A stretch of DNA of 64,000 nucleotides, from positions 186,001-250,000 of the forward strand of contig NZ_CP116808.1 in the NCBI RefSeq assembly GCF_028464065.1. The letters run 5' to 3'. Within the stretch, counting starts at the first letter, position 1; every line of letters starts with the position of its first letter. The notes under the pieces were generated by a model. It made no database searches. It was given only the letters and a program-made list of their open reading frames with translations, and was not told where the DNA came from. Of the stretch, positions 1 through 8,679 are shown in pieces. A program made the translations under genes and the position numbers. Source of the DNA: Saprospira sp. CCB-QB6 (GTDB lineage: Bacteria; Bacteroidota; Bacteroidia; Chitinophagales; Saprospiraceae).

Positions 1-681
1 TATGCCCACAAAATTCCTTTCGTGGTTAAAATTAACCACAATGAATTGATGACCTACCCCAACAAATATGACCAAATCATGTTTGGCTCAATCAAAAATG
101 CTTGGGATATGGGCGCTGTAGCCGTAGGCGCAACCATCTATTTTGGCTCTGAAAATTCTAATCGCCAACTTATTGAAGTAGCAGAGGCCTTTGAATATGC
201 TCATGAACTCGGTATGGCGACCATTCTTTGGTGCTACACCCGCAATTCTGCCTTCAAAAAGGATAAGGATTATCATGTAGCTGCGGACCTTACAGGCCAA
301 GCCAACCATTTGGGCGTAACGATCCAAGCCGATATTATTAAGCAAAAGTTGCCCGAAAACAATGGCGGCTTTAGCGCAGTAGGGTTTGGAAAGACACATC
401 CTAAAATGTACTCGGACCTCAGCAGCGAGCACCCTATCGACCTTTGTCGTTACCAAGTAGCTAACTGCTACATGGGCCGTGTAGGTTTGCTCAACTCGGG
501 TGGAGCTTCTGGTGGAAATGACCTGCAAGATGCTGTAGAAACAGCAGTAATTAACAAACGCGCTGGTGGTTTGGGCCTTATTTTGGGGCGCAAAGCCTTC
601 CAGAAACCTATGAATGAAGGAGTAGAAATTATTTCTGCCGTTCAAGATGTATATGCTTGTAATGAGATTGACCTAGCCTAA
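1..681 (+). CDS. fbaB: Class I fructose-bisphosphate aldolase, 3' part
   Basis: The gene enters from the left edge; the frame is open from base 1, so the GTG at 22 is internal. The protein matches the FbaB/DhnA-type class I aldolase of glycolysis and gluconeogenesis, which cleaves fructose-1,6-bisphosphate to DHAP and glyceraldehyde-3-phosphate through a lysine Schiff base. Diagnostic stretches are [58 protein letters not shown] and the C-terminal [15 protein letters not shown]. About 227 residues are visible, roughly the last two thirds of the family length. A strong terminator follows at 699-729, so the gene ends its transcription unit. Family assignment is firm; the N-terminus is outside the window. 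Confidence 0.93.
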   Translation, partial: YAHKIPFVVKINHNELMTYPNKYDQIMFGSIKNAWDMGAVAVGATIYFGSENSNRQLIEVAEAFEYAHELGMATILWCYTRNSAFKKDKDYHVAADLTGQANHLGVTIQADIIKQKLPENNGGFSAVGFGKTHPKMYSDLSSEHPIDLCRYQVANCYMGRVGLLNSGGASGGNDLQDAVETAVINKRAGGLGLILGRKAFQKPMNEGVEIISAVQDVYACNEIDLA

Positions 682-698
682 GGCCCATGGTCTAAATA

Positions 699-729
699 AA
701 AAGCCAGCCCCCAAAGGGCTGGCTTTTTT
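699..729 (+). terminator. Rho-independent terminator after fbaB
   Basis: A 12-bp perfect stem (aaaagccagccc / gggctggctttt) with loop ccaaa, followed by a T-run, starts 18 bases after the fbaB stop codon. Confidence 0.9.
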
Positions 730-759
730 CTGTTTGCAGAACAGACTTTTGGTCCATAA

Positions 760-928
760 AGGCGGCAAAGCCGCTGTAAAGGAGCGCAGCGACTGGCCTA
801 GCGATGTGCAGCAGTGGCCGAAGGCCAGACCGAGTTTTTGAGCGCAGCTAAAAAACGAAGGGCCGAGCGAGCAGCGAGCCCCAAAGCGTAGCGCAGCAAG
901 GCGAAGCCGCAGCTGAGGCCCCAAAACA
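760..928 (+). repeat. GC-rich interspersed repeat, copy 1
   Basis: Member of the intergenic GC-rich family. Shared blocks are ggcctagcgatgtgcag, ggccgaaggccagaccgag, agggccgagcgagcagcgag and a terminal gaggccccaaaa. It fills the fbaB-trkA gap. A minus-strand open frame here (673-936) is an artefact of the repeat. Confidence 0.85.
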
Positions 929-981
929 GCCCCCAACTTTAAATAGTTATAATAAGCTTAACATTTTATAAAACTTCCTTG

Positions 982-989
982 TACTTTTG
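982..989 (+). promoter_or_regulatory. Candidate -7 box (TAnnTTTG) for trkA
   Basis: The sequence tacttttg matches the Bacteroidota -7 consensus TAnnTTTG, 24 bases before the trkA start. No convincing -33 TTG element is seen at the usual spacing. Confidence 0.4.
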
Positions 990-1013
990 CGGTAGAATAA
1001 AAGTTATCTACAA

Positions 1014-2357
1014 ATGAAAATCATTATTGCTGGAGCTGGAGAAGTGGGTTTCCACTTGGCTCGTCTGCTTGCCGATGAGCAGCAAGATATTACGCTTATA
1101 GACACCAACAAAGATCGATTAGCCTATATCGAGAACCGTTTGGATGTCCTCACCCTCAATGCTAATGCGGCCTCGACCAAGGCGCTGCGGCAGGCTAAAA
1201 TTGAGCGCACAGATATGCTCATTGCCGCCACAGCTTCTGAGACGACCAACATCACAATTGGTTTGATTGGTAAAAAATTGGGAGCTCGGCATAGTATTGT
1301 TCGGGTATCTAACTCTGAATATCTCTCCTGCGGAGAAGGCGATTTTTCTTTATTAGATTTGGGCATTGATGAATTGATTTCACCAGCGGCTTTGGTGACC
1401 CATGAAATTGAGCGCCTTTTGGAGCAATCTGGCGTAACTGATTCAATTGATTTTGGTGATGGTCAACTGAAGGTCGTAGGGGTGCATTTGGTAGAAGAAG
1501 ACGCCCCTATTTTGAATAAAAGCGTAGTGGAAGCGGCTGCGGCTCATGGCAAAAAGCTCATGCCCGTAGCCATCAGAAGAGGCTATAAAACGCTGATTCC
1601 TAGAGGAAACTCGGTTTTTAAGCAAAATGATTTTGCCTATTTTGTTTCCTGTGCCAAGGATTTGCCCGACCTCATGAAATTCACGGGCAAACCTGAGGTA
1701 AATATTCGCAATATCATGATTGTAGGGGGGAGTTTGATTGGACAGCAATCGGCCAAGCTACTCAGTCATAAGTATAATGTAAAGTTGGTAGAGCTCAATC
1801 GAGACAAATGCTATAATTTCGCCGAGCGTTTGCCTGAAACCCTTGTAATTCATGGTGATGCTCGTCAAGTGGATCTGCTCAAAGAAGAGAACATTGATGA
1901 GATGGATGCTTTTATTGCCGTAACGGGCAATTCAGAAACGAACATTATGTCTTGTTTGGTGGCTAAGTCTTTAGGCGTTCGCCAGACCATTGCGCTGGTT
2001 GAAAATATGGATTACATCCACCTTTCTCAGAATATTGGTATTGATACGCTAATCAATAAAAAGCTTTTGGCGGCTTCCAATATCTTTAAGTTTGTCCGCA
2101 AAGGTGAGGTATTAACCATCGGGAACTTGCATGGGGTACAGGCCGAAATTTTGGAATTTGAGGTCAAAGCCAAATCCAAAATCACCCGCTTCCCTATCCG
2201 CAAATTAGGTTTCCCTGAAGGGGCCATTATTGGTGGGGTACTTCGTGGTAGCCAAAGCTACACCCCACTTGGAGATTTTAAAATTGAAGAGGGCGACCGC
2301 GTAGTGGTCTTCACCCTTCCCGATGCCATTCGTAAAGTAGAACGTTTCTTTAAATAG
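1014..2357 (+). CDS. trkA: Trk potassium uptake protein TrkA
   Basis: Cytoplasmic NAD-binding regulatory subunit of the Trk K+ uptake system; family members gate the TrkH channel. The protein has 447 residues and the classical duplicated layout. A first RCK_N Rossmann domain opens at residue 1 with MKIIIAGAGEVGFHLARLL (GxGxxG) and the acidic end of beta-2 at LIDTNKDR, followed by an RCK_C domain. A second Rossmann domain starts near residue 233 with IMIVGGSLIGQQSA, followed by a second RCK_C domain that ends the protein (EEGDRVVVF). trkH follows after 9 bases, so the two are an operon. The start is the first ATG after the upstream repeat. Confidence 0.96.
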   Translation: MKIIIAGAGEVGFHLARLLADEQQDITLIDTNKDRLAYIENRLDVLTLNANAASTKALRQAKIERTDMLIAATASETTNITIGLIGKKLGARHSIVRVSNSEYLSCGEGDFSLLDLGIDELISPAALVTHEIERLLEQSGVTDSIDFGDGQLKVVGVHLVEEDAPILNKSVVEAAAAHGKKLMPVAIRRGYKTLIPRGNSVFKQNDFAYFVSCAKDLPDLMKFTGKPEVNIRNIMIVGGSLIGQQSAKLLSHKYNVKLVELNRDKCYNFAERLPETLVIHGDARQVDLLKEENIDEMDAFIAVTGNSETNIMSCLVAKSLGVRQTIALVENMDYIHLSQNIGIDTLINKKLLAASNIFKFVRKGEVLTIGNLHGVQAEILEFEVKAKSKITRFPIRKLGFPEGAIIGGVLRGSQSYTPLGDFKIEEGDRVVVFTLPDAIRKVERFFK

Positions 2358-2366
2358 CCCCCTAAA

Positions 2367-3869
2367 ATGCCTAAAAGTAGATTTCACCTCAAGGTCATTA
2401 TGAATGTAATGGGCAGTATGCTCTTTTTTAATGGCCTTTTTATGTTAGCTTGTTTACCAATAGCCCTAATCTACCAAGCCGAAGGCGGCGGGATGATGGA
2501 TATGGCTGGTTTTTGGGAGTTTCTAATTCCCGGTTTGGGCTCAATTCTTTTGGGGTTTGGCAGTTGGCTAGGCACCCGCAAGCATTCTGGCAACTTGAGC
2601 AAAAGAGATGGTTATTTAATTGTAAGCTTAGGTTGGCTCCTGATGTCAGTAGTGGGCGCCCTCCCCTATTATCTCTTTGGGGGACAAGAATTTCCCGATT
2701 TTGCCTGCGCCCTTTTTGAATCAGTCTCTGGATTCACCACTACAGGGGCTTCGGTTATCAATGATATTGAGGCTATGCCCCGATCTATTCTCTTCTGGCG
2801 ATCACTAACCCACTGGATTGGGGGAATGGGAATTATCGTACTCACTATTGCCATTTTGCCCCTTTTGGGAATTGGCGGGATGCAGCTTTTTGTGGCCGAG
2901 GCCCCTGGCCCCACTGCCGATAAATTGCACCCTCGAATTACGGAAACCGCCAAGCGGCTTTGGGTCATTTACGTCATGTTGACTGTTGTTGAAACCATTT
3001 TGTTACTTTTCTGTGGCCTAGACCTCTATCATGCCGTTAATCATGCTTTTGCCACCGTATCTACAGGGGGATTTTCTACGCAAAATGCCAGTTTGGCCGC
3101 CTATGGGCCTGCCGTGCATTATGTTGTGATTGTCTTCATGTTTTTGTCGGGGATGAATTTCTCCCTAACCTATTGGGGACTCAAGGGACAGTTACATCGC
3201 ATTTGGCGCAATGAAGAGTTTAGAGCCTATCTATTCTCCGTCCTTATTATTACCGCTATTGCCACTGCTCTCGTCTTTCATTACGACCCTCAAAAGCTAA
3301 ATGTCTCTTTAGAGGAAGCCTTTAGAGATGCGCTCTTCCAAGTGATTGCCGTTATTACCACTACGGGCTTTGTGACCGAGGATTTCACAGCTTGGGGGCC
3401 ATTTCTCAAGGTCGTTTTCTTCCTCATGATGTTTATGGGGGCCTCTGCAGGTTCTACCTCTGGAGGAGTGAAAATTGTTCGGCATATCCTTATCCTGAAG
3501 AACGGTATTTTAGAATTTAAACGTCAACTTCATCCCAATGCCATCTTGCCTTTGCGCTATAACAAAAAGGCCGTAGAGGGAAAAATCGCCTATAATGTAC
3601 TGGCCTTTTTCCTCATTTATATGGCCCTCTATTGCTTTGGCTGCCTCATTATGGCCGCTTGGGGCTTCGATTTTGAAACCGTTTTGGGATCGGTCGCTAC
3701 CTCTTTGGGTAATGTAGGGCCTGGCTTGGGACAGGTTAATCCTGTTTCCAATTTTGCCTTTTTCAATCAAGGACAAAAGTTTTTCCTCTCTTTCTTGATG
3801 CTACTTGGCCGACTAGAGCTCTTTACGGTGCTCATTGTACTCACGCCCTTCTTCTGGAAAAAATACTAG
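2367..3869 (+). CDS. trkH: Trk potassium channel subunit TrkH
   Basis: Integral inner-membrane K+-translocating subunit, partner of the adjacent TrkA. The 500 residues show many hydrophobic segments and the four pore loops of the TrkH/KtrB fold, each with its filter glycine: SGFTTTGASV (about 122-128), VSTGGFST (about 229-236), ITTTGFVT (about 330-336) and TSLGNVGPG (about 444-452). WIGGMGIIVL, typical of TrkH, is also present. An ATG at 2409 is a weaker alternative start. A strong terminator follows 25 bases after the stop, closing the trkA-trkH operon. Confidence 0.96.
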   Translation: MPKSRFHLKVIMNVMGSMLFFNGLFMLACLPIALIYQAEGGGMMDMAGFWEFLIPGLGSILLGFGSWLGTRKHSGNLSKRDGYLIVSLGWLLMSVVGALPYYLFGGQEFPDFACALFESVSGFTTTGASVINDIEAMPRSILFWRSLTHWIGGMGIIVLTIAILPLLGIGGMQLFVAEAPGPTADKLHPRITETAKRLWVIYVMLTVVETILLLFCGLDLYHAVNHAFATVSTGGFSTQNASLAAYGPAVHYVVIVFMFLSGMNFSLTYWGLKGQLHRIWRNEEFRAYLFSVLIITAIATALVFHYDPQKLNVSLEEAFRDALFQVIAVITTTGFVTEDFTAWGPFLKVVFFLMMFMGASAGSTSGGVKIVRHILILKNGILEFKRQLHPNAILPLRYNKKAVEGKIAYNVLAFFLIYMALYCFGCLIMAAWGFDFETVLGSVATSLGNVGPGLGQVNPVSNFAFFNQGQKFFLSFLMLLGRLELFTVLIVLTPFFWKKY

Positions 3870-3893
3870 ATCGTTACTATTGATTCCATCATT

Positions 3894-3925
3894 AAAAGAG
3901 CAGCTTTAAGGCTGCTCTTTTTTTA
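3894..3925 (+). terminator. Rho-independent terminator after trkH
   Basis: An 11-bp perfect stem (aaaagagcagc / gctgctctttt) with loop tttaag and a T-rich tail, 25 bases after the trkH stop. Confidence 0.9.
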
Positions 3926-3970
3926 TTGACTTCGCCCTTGACACAACAATATCATTCTATTATAATATTT

Positions 3971-4130
3971 TGGGGCTGCCCCGCCCTGCGGGCGGGTCGG
4001 GCTGTGTCGCAGCTCGCAGGTCTGCTCGGCCCTTAGGGGCTTTTGCTTCGCTTCAGCCCCTAGGGCTGCGGCTGCGCCGCACCACTATCCATCCCTCAGC
4101 CTGCGGCGGCTTTGCCGCCTGCTAGCCGTG
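3971..4130 (-). repeat. GC-rich interspersed repeat, copy 2
   Basis: Same family as copy 1 in reverse orientation: gggctgccccgccctgcggg, cgcagctcgcaggtctgctc, then ccatccctcagcctgcgg. Its variable slot holds a stem-loop around aggggcttttgcttcgcttcagcccct. Confidence 0.85.
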
Positions 4131-4320
4131 GCTGCAGGTTAAAACCAGCAGCCAATTCAGGAACAACAGAGCCAGCCTTTGACCAGTCCCCAAACTACCC
4201 AGTTGCCGAAGAAAATGGCCAAGAGAAAAAAGACAGTTGAGCGGCCACAACAAGCCCTTTAGTCCGCAGTTCGACGACCAACGGGAGTAACCGCCCGCCG
4301 AAGGCGGGAGGCCTAAAAAA
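4131..4320. repeat. Palindrome plus 'ccctttag' repeat module
   Basis: Begins with the palindrome gctgcaggttaaaaccagc... of the TTTYAA-core family (4131-4152). It then carries a module with gaaaatggccaagagaaaaaag, acaacaagccctttag and cagttcgacgaccaacggga, which recurs near 7593-7641, 29475-29521 and, reversed, 59680-59730. No gene. Confidence 0.7.
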
Positions 4321-4377
4321 ATCAAAACACAGATTTTCTTATTATAATTTTGAAAAGCAAATTACTTTTTTCAGCAA

Positions 4378-4563
4378 CTAGTACCTATCCAATATTTTTT
4401 GAATATCGAGCTCAAAATCAGAGTCAAATTTATATTTTATAATATTTTGGACCTCCTCCCAACTATCACAATGACTATGTCCTCCATCATACAGAAGTAT
4501 TAAGCCAATATTGTGTTCTTGATAATCAATAACTTTGAACTCTCCATGATTGCCAACTATGCC
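4378..4563 (-). pseudogene. C-terminal fragment of an unidentified small protein
   Basis: The minus strand reads about 61 codons of protein-like sequence (VGNHGEFKVIDYQEHN..., LILLYDGGHSHCDSWEE..., ending ILDRY and stop) between an in-frame TAA at 4564-4566 and the stop at 4378-4380. There is no plausible start codon. Its composition matches the small genes of this island, so it looks like the surviving 3' end of a gene whose front is lost or frameshifted. The family is not recognised; an immunity-type protein is possible from context. Confidence 0.45.
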
Positions 4564-4585
4564 TTAAACACAGGATTTTGGGGAG

Positions 4586-5083
4586 CTAAATTAGAGAGCT
4601 AGCGAACACAATTTTTGAAGGGAAATGCTCATCTGAAAAATAAAGATCTATTTCACTTTCCTTTAAGTGGTAATCTATAATATATTCGCCAAACATATAG
4701 ACCTCTGCTATTGTGCAATTAGCAAAATCATCTAATCGAAGAACAGTTGTATCTGTAATTAAAACGGGCCCTAATTGAGTATACAATATGGCTGAAATGT
4801 CGTCTGCTAAATAGCTAAACAGTATTTTTTTTCCACTTAGCATCGAAAAGGCAAATAGTTTTTGGCCAATTGCTATAACATAACTTTCCGTTCTTGCCAG
4901 ATAAATACTATGTTCTTCCTCCTTAAAATAGAGGCGGCTAGTATTCAATCTGAAGCCATAAGTAGTTGGTCCTGCATTCAATATAAAACAACTAGTTTCG
5001 TTAAGAGGACCTTCTTCATCTAGTAAAATATTGTGACTAGCTACTAGCATATCAAATAATGCTAGCTTTACTTTCTTAAGCAT
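4586..5083 (-). CDS. Hypothetical protein, tandem paralogue A
   Basis: 165 residues, family not recognised. The first 80 residues (MLKKVKLALFDMLVASHN... to KLFAFSM) equal those of the next gene at 5094-5591 except for one L/V change. After that the two proteins diverge sharply while staying alignable (QLGPVLITDTTVLRL versus QLGVVLVTRSSIIQL; ANCTIAEV versus ANCSVRVA). No signal peptide or membrane segment is evident, so it is probably cytoplasmic and beta-rich. The two genes are 10 bases apart and co-directional. Tandem copies with one constant and one diversified half, among immunity-like genes, suggest recombination between cassettes. Function unknown. Confidence 0.7.
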   Translation of the reverse strand: MLKKVKLALFDMLVASHNILLDEEGPLNETSCFILNAGPTTYGFRLNTSRLYFKEEEHSIYLARTESYVIAIGQKLFAFSMLSGKKILFSYLADDISAILYTQLGPVLITDTTVLRLDDFANCTIAEVYMFGEYIIDYHLKESEIDLYFSDEHFPSKIVFASSLI

Positions 5084-5093
5084 TATTTATTTT

Positions 5094-5591
5094 TTAAGGA
5101 TAACTTATAGGTAGAAAGAGCTCTACCTTTTCTGAGCGATCAGACAAGGATAATATTATTCTATCTCTTTTTAGCTGGTAACTTAGAATCTCTGTACAAA
5201 GCTGGTGTGCCACTCTAACTGAACAGTTAGCAATATCAGTAAGCTGTATAATACTACTCCTTGTAACTAATACTACTCCTAACTGAACGCTATGTATCGC
5301 CCTAATACGATCTACTAAATTCATCACCAACATAATTGTCCCCTCTTTCATCGAAAAGGCAAATAGTTTTTGACCAATTGCTATAACATAACTTTCCGTT
5401 CTTGCCAGATAAATACTATGTTCTTCCTCCTTAAAATAGACACGGCTAGTATTTAATCTGAAGCCATAAGTAGTTGGTCCTGCATTCAATATAAAACAAC
5501 TAGTTTCGTTAAGAGGGCCTTCTTCATCTAGTAAAATATTATGACTGGCTACTAGCATATCAAATAACGCTAGCTTTACTTTCTTAAGCAT
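5094..5591 (-). CDS. Hypothetical protein, tandem paralogue B
   Basis: 165 residues, paralogue of the gene at 4586-5083 and offset from it by 508 bases. The N-terminal half is near identical at DNA and protein level, and the break falls exactly after KLFAFSM. The C-terminal half (KEGTIMLVMNLVDRIRAIHS... ending FLPISYP) is diverged. Predicted soluble; family unknown. A GC-rich repeat copy lies just upstream (5627-5776), so a promoter is expected within or beyond it. Confidence 0.7.
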   Translation of the reverse strand: MLKKVKLALFDMLVASHNILLDEEGPLNETSCFILNAGPTTYGFRLNTSRVYFKEEEHSIYLARTESYVIAIGQKLFAFSMKEGTIMLVMNLVDRIRAIHSVQLGVVLVTRSSIIQLTDIANCSVRVAHQLCTEILSYQLKRDRIILSLSDRSEKVELFLPISYP

Positions 5592-5626
5592 TACTTATTT
5601 CTTTTAAACTTAGACACCCTTTCCTG

Positions 5627-5776
5627 CGCCTAGAAGGAGCGAAGCGACTGGCCTAGCGATGTGCAGCTGGGCGGCGCAGCCGCAGACCCAGCAAAAAAGC
5701 GAAGCTTTTTTTGCGCAGGGCCGAGCAGACCTGCGAGCTGCGACACGTAGCGCCCGCCACAGGCGGGAGGCCCCAA
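5627..5776 (+). repeat. GC-rich interspersed repeat, copy 3
   Basis: Contains ggagcgaagcgactggccta, gcagggccgagcagacctgc and ggcgggaggccccaaa. The variable slot at 5691-5714 is gcaaaaaagc gaa gctttttttgc, a near-perfect hairpin. Confidence 0.85.
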
Positions 5777-5862
5777 ACTGCAAATCAATATAGATAGAGC
5801 TATTCGAGCAAAGGTGAATCATACTCCTAGTATGAACAAATCCCTAACATGTACTCCATCGA

Positions 5863-6246
5863 CTATAGTTTATCCAAAAATAAATCTAAATTCACTGGGA
5901 TTGGGTAACCATGCTTTGCTGCGTAATTCCTAACAAGAGTTCCCACTAAAAAATCCTCTGCATCAGCAAAATGTAGATATATTTTATCTTTCGTTTTCAA
6001 GTCAACTAAAATAGGGACATTCCCATAACAGGCGTCCTTAGGATCTCTAGTTTCCAAAAATTTAGAACTATTCCATACAAAAATAACTCCCCAAGTTAAG
6101 ATAACAGAAAGTTCATCTACAACAGTAAGTTCTCCTAAAGTAGATTCGCACCTTCGAATTTCCTGTAATACTATTTCTTTAGCTTCTTCATATTCTTTAG
6201 TATCCATATCATTATTTTTCTGTAGTATCCCAAACTTGCCAAGCAT
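5863..6246 (-). CDS. Imm35/YrhB-like immunity-type protein
   Basis: 127 residues. The core, TWGVIFVWNSSKFLETRD then YGNVPILVDLKTKDKIYL, then ADAEDFLVG, fits the Imm35 (YrhB-like) domain, whose members typically read W-x-F-x-Y/W-x-S-K/R-x-L-E-T, then GN-x-P-x-x-VD-x-x-T-G. In that family the proteins are immunity partners of polymorphic toxins or small cytoplasmic proteins of unclear role. The start is uncertain: ATG at 6246 gives MLGKFG, but MDTKEYEEA at 6207 is the more natural N-terminus. No cognate toxin gene is seen in the window. The domain call rests on recalled family pattern, not a search. Confidence 0.65.
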   Translation of the reverse strand: MLGKFGILQKNNDMDTKEYEEAKEIVLQEIRRCESTLGELTVVDELSVILTWGVIFVWNSSKFLETRDPKDACYGNVPILVDLKTKDKIYLHFADAEDFLVGTLVRNYAAKHGYPIPVNLDLFLDKL

Positions 6247-6308
6247 CTACGCCTACCCCCTTGATAAATTCACTTTGTTTGTGCCGATTTTGTCATACAC
6301 ATAGTTTT

Positions 6309-6440
6309 TTTGGGGATCTGCCGCCTTTGGCGGCCGGGCCCTTACAGGGCTCGCAGGTCTGCTCGGCCCTGCGCCAGCAAGCTGGCTGGGTCTGCCGCTG
6401 CGCGGCACCCTTTCAGGCCCCTAGGCCTGCGGCCCTTCGG
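6309..6440 (-). repeat. GC-rich interspersed repeat, copy 4
   Basis: Reads tttttggggatctgccgcct, cgcaggtctgctcggccctg, then the slot hairpin gccagc aa gctggc and ccctttcaggcccctaggcc. It joins directly to the long composite repeat at 6441-6712. Confidence 0.85.
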
Positions 6441-6712
6441 GCCTGTAGGATGGATATATACCTGTGGGTTGAAACCCACAGCCATGCAACAATCCCATTC
6501 TACATCTATAGTGCGGAGAGGATTAAAATCCTCTACCGCTTTGAACAAGGGTTATTTTTTCTTCGGTTGTTTGATTTTGTTTTTTCTCCCTCATAAATTT
6601 TATAGGAACCCTAGGGCCAAGGCCCTAGGCTAGCTAAAAAATCGTCATCCCCTCATTCGAGGAGATTTTCTGTTCCACTAGGCTCCATCAGCAAACAAGG
6701 GCTTTAGCCCGT
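6441..6712. repeat. Composite repeat R1, copy A
   Basis: About 270 bases, nearly identical to 11593-11939 and 29136-29442. It starts gcctgtaggatggatatata, holds the palindromes ctgtgggttgaaacccacag (6462-6481) and agaggattaaaatcctct (6517-6534), then ttttcttcggttgtttgatt, accctagggccaaggcccta and cgtcatcccctcattcgagg. Copy A departs from the others after about 6712. Confidence 0.85.
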
Positions 6713-7666
6713 CAGTTTGCATAGACCCGCAACCATGGGCTTCATCAGCCCATGGAAGAAAAGGCTAGCCAATATAATCTTTAAGCTTGTTTAAACGACC
6801 CTGGGCTGAAGCCCAGGCTTGTAGACTTGAGCGAACTAGCGGACTAAAGTCCTTGTTCGCTTTTCTTGCTTCTAAGGGCTCAAAACTGCCCAGCTGCTAA
6901 AAGACACTTTCTTTTTCTCCCTTTTTCAAAACTCCAAGAAAAAGTTGAGGGACTAATAAATTAGGGCGATGGGGTTGCACAAGCCCAAAATAGGGGTCCT
7001 CTAAGGTATAAATTAGGTCCAAAAACCCCAAAATACACCTTCTAAGCTTTGCTTTCAACTATAGGCACTGCTATTTAGATGTCCAAAACTTACTGGCTAA
7101 GTTTCTTGGCCCAAGAATAGCCGTCTCTGACTGTATTCAGTAGGTCTAAAGCAGCTAAATATCGTTCTACAACTCCTTGAATCCTCTTCTTGACAAGATA
7201 GATACAGTACTAAACTCCAGCCAAGAAGCAGTTTAGTCCTTAGAGGCTATACTTTTACCTTTGGCTCCAGTTTTTTTATCTCTAGCTCCAGTTTTTTTAT
7301 CTGTGACTGAAGTTGAGTATAAAAATGGTCCACTTTATTTACTCTCTTTAGGCAGTAAGCCTACTGAAAGCCTACAGCTTTAATACCGCCCAAATGGAGT
7401 AAACAACTCCAACAAAAGCGTAAAAAACAGCAGTGCAAGCGTACAATAGTCTAATGAAAGACTTCTGCTTATCCTTTCATCGATAGTTCTACAAGTTGGC
7501 TTGACTTGCAGTAGGTTTAGGCAAGACTCCAGACAATCCTAACATTAACTGCCGAAGAAAACAGCCCAAAGAAAAAAGACAGTTGAGCGGCCACAACAAG
7601 CCCTTTAGGGCGCAGTTCGACGACAGAAGGGAGTAACCGCCCGCCGAAGGCAGGAGGCCCCAAAAA
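6713..7666. other. Gene-free stretch with small hairpins
   Basis: No credible coding frame on either strand. The first part holds further inverted repeats (ccatgggcttcatcagcccatgg near 6734, cctgggctgaagcccagg near 6810, ggactaaagtcc near 6841). From about 6960 to 7560 the sequence is AT-balanced and unstructured, apart from a short direct repeat ctccagtttttttatct near 7265-7300. It ends with the 'ccctttag' module (7560-7660). It may be decayed coding DNA; nothing is recognisable. Confidence 0.6.
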
Positions 7667-8449
7667 CTAGTTCATATTCCAATCCATATCACAGATACTT
7701 TCATCCGATAAAATCCACTCCAAGTTTTCGAGATCTGGCTTCATTAGAATACTAAACTTAATCTCTTTTTCCTCCCCATTTTCGTCCATACAGCTACTCT
7801 TCCTGAGCCCCTCAAATACCACATCTAAATACCCATCGCCATTAACATCCTCATTTTTAAAGGCTAAGCTATCATTTAGATACCGCTGGCAGTAGCTATC
7901 TGGGGTCCGTATAAAAACAGGTATACTACAATGTCTAAGGGAGGACCATTTGAGTTTAAGCGTCCCAGAAATAGCATCAAACCCAAGTATAGTATAGTGG
8001 GCTCTTTTACCTCCTTGGTCTATCCCGCTAAATACATAAGTATCTGATGAGGTATTAAGTTTAAGCAGAAAATATTTCTCTAGAGGGATATAAAAGAGCT
8101 TATTTAGCCGCTTAGACCGTAGACAATAATACTTAGTAGGCGCTATGCGAGGCCTTCTTTCTTGCTTCACATTCAACTCATAGAGCTCAACAGCTCCCAT
8201 ATTGGCCAGATCAAACGCTCTTAAAAAACGACTATCTGCTTCCACTTCAGAGATTCCACTCTCTATTTCGATGCTATCTAAAATAGCTGCTATAGAAATA
8301 TTGTTGACCTCCTCTACCATATAGATAATCAGATTTTCTTCTGAAATAGAGCGGTAGGCAAAAGCTTTTTCGCTTGCCTTTTCATCAGGCTGTCTCGACT
8401 GACAAGCCAGGCTGCAGACGAAAACAACAAATAGCCAATATCCTCTCAT
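7667..8449 (-). CDS. Lipoprotein with FG-GAP/EF-like calcium motif
   Basis: 260 residues, exported lipoprotein of unknown function. The N-terminus MRGYWLFVVFVCSLACQS is a short signal peptide with a lipobox-like cysteine at about residue 16. Near residue 210 the stretch NEDVNGDGYLDVVFEG has the D-x-N-x-D-G-x-x-D pattern of FG-GAP/VCBS-type calcium-binding loops. The ATG overlaps the stop of the upstream 58-codon gene (TAATG), indicating translational coupling. It is the last gene of a minus-strand run from about 11.4 kb. Confidence 0.75.
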   Translation of the reverse strand: MRGYWLFVVFVCSLACQSRQPDEKASEKAFAYRSISEENLIIYMVEEVNNISIAAILDSIEIESGISEVEADSRFLRAFDLANMGAVELYELNVKQERRPRIAPTKYYCLRSKRLNKLFYIPLEKYFLLKLNTSSDTYVFSGIDQGGKRAHYTILGFDAISGTLKLKWSSLRHCSIPVFIRTPDSYCQRYLNDSLAFKNEDVNGDGYLDVVFEGLRKSSCMDENGEEKEIKFSILMKPDLENLEWILSDESICDMDWNMN

Positions 8450-8625
8450 TAGCGTCCTTCTTTGTTTTTAATTATTTGCTTTATCCGCAGATGTGTAACC
8501 ACAAAAAATAAAACGGCAATTAGAATCAATAAATCCAAAAATTGATTTAAAAAGTCTAATTGCAAGAATGCAATTATTAGAAAACCTAATGCATCTATTC
8601 TTTCTATTTCCACAGTCCAAAACAT
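8449..8625 (-). CDS. Small membrane protein, 58 residues
   Basis: The frame starts MFWTVEIERIDALGFLIIAF and ends RIKQIIKNKEGR. It contains two closely spaced hydrophobic runs (about 14-31 and 31-45) and a basic tail, as in small inner-membrane proteins. Its TAA overlaps the ATG of the downstream lipoprotein as TAATG, and the frame is open up to the stop of the upstream gene at 8680. The tight packing in a co-directional run and the coupled stop/start favour a real gene. A GTG one codon upstream is an alternative start. Function unknown. Confidence 0.6.
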   Translation of the reverse strand: MFWTVEIERIDALGFLIIAFLQLDFLNQFLDLLILIAVLFFVVTHLRIKQIIKNKEGR

Positions 8626-8679
8626 CACTTTGGGCGTACTTCTAGCTCGACCTCTGGGTACAAACGAGTATCTATCTTC

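Noticed and set aside
88-645. 185-codon minus-strand ORF across fbaB
   Set aside because: Shadow of the aldolase gene.
673-936. ORFs inside GC-rich repeats (also 4122-4325, 5610-5822, 6261-6633, 11443-11781, 11975-12169, 17019-17228, 21515-21871, 29373-29651, 36434-36640, 40895-41173, 48223-48521, 60137-60394)
   Set aside because: The same repeat is open in many frames and both strands, with no homologous protein and no start signals.
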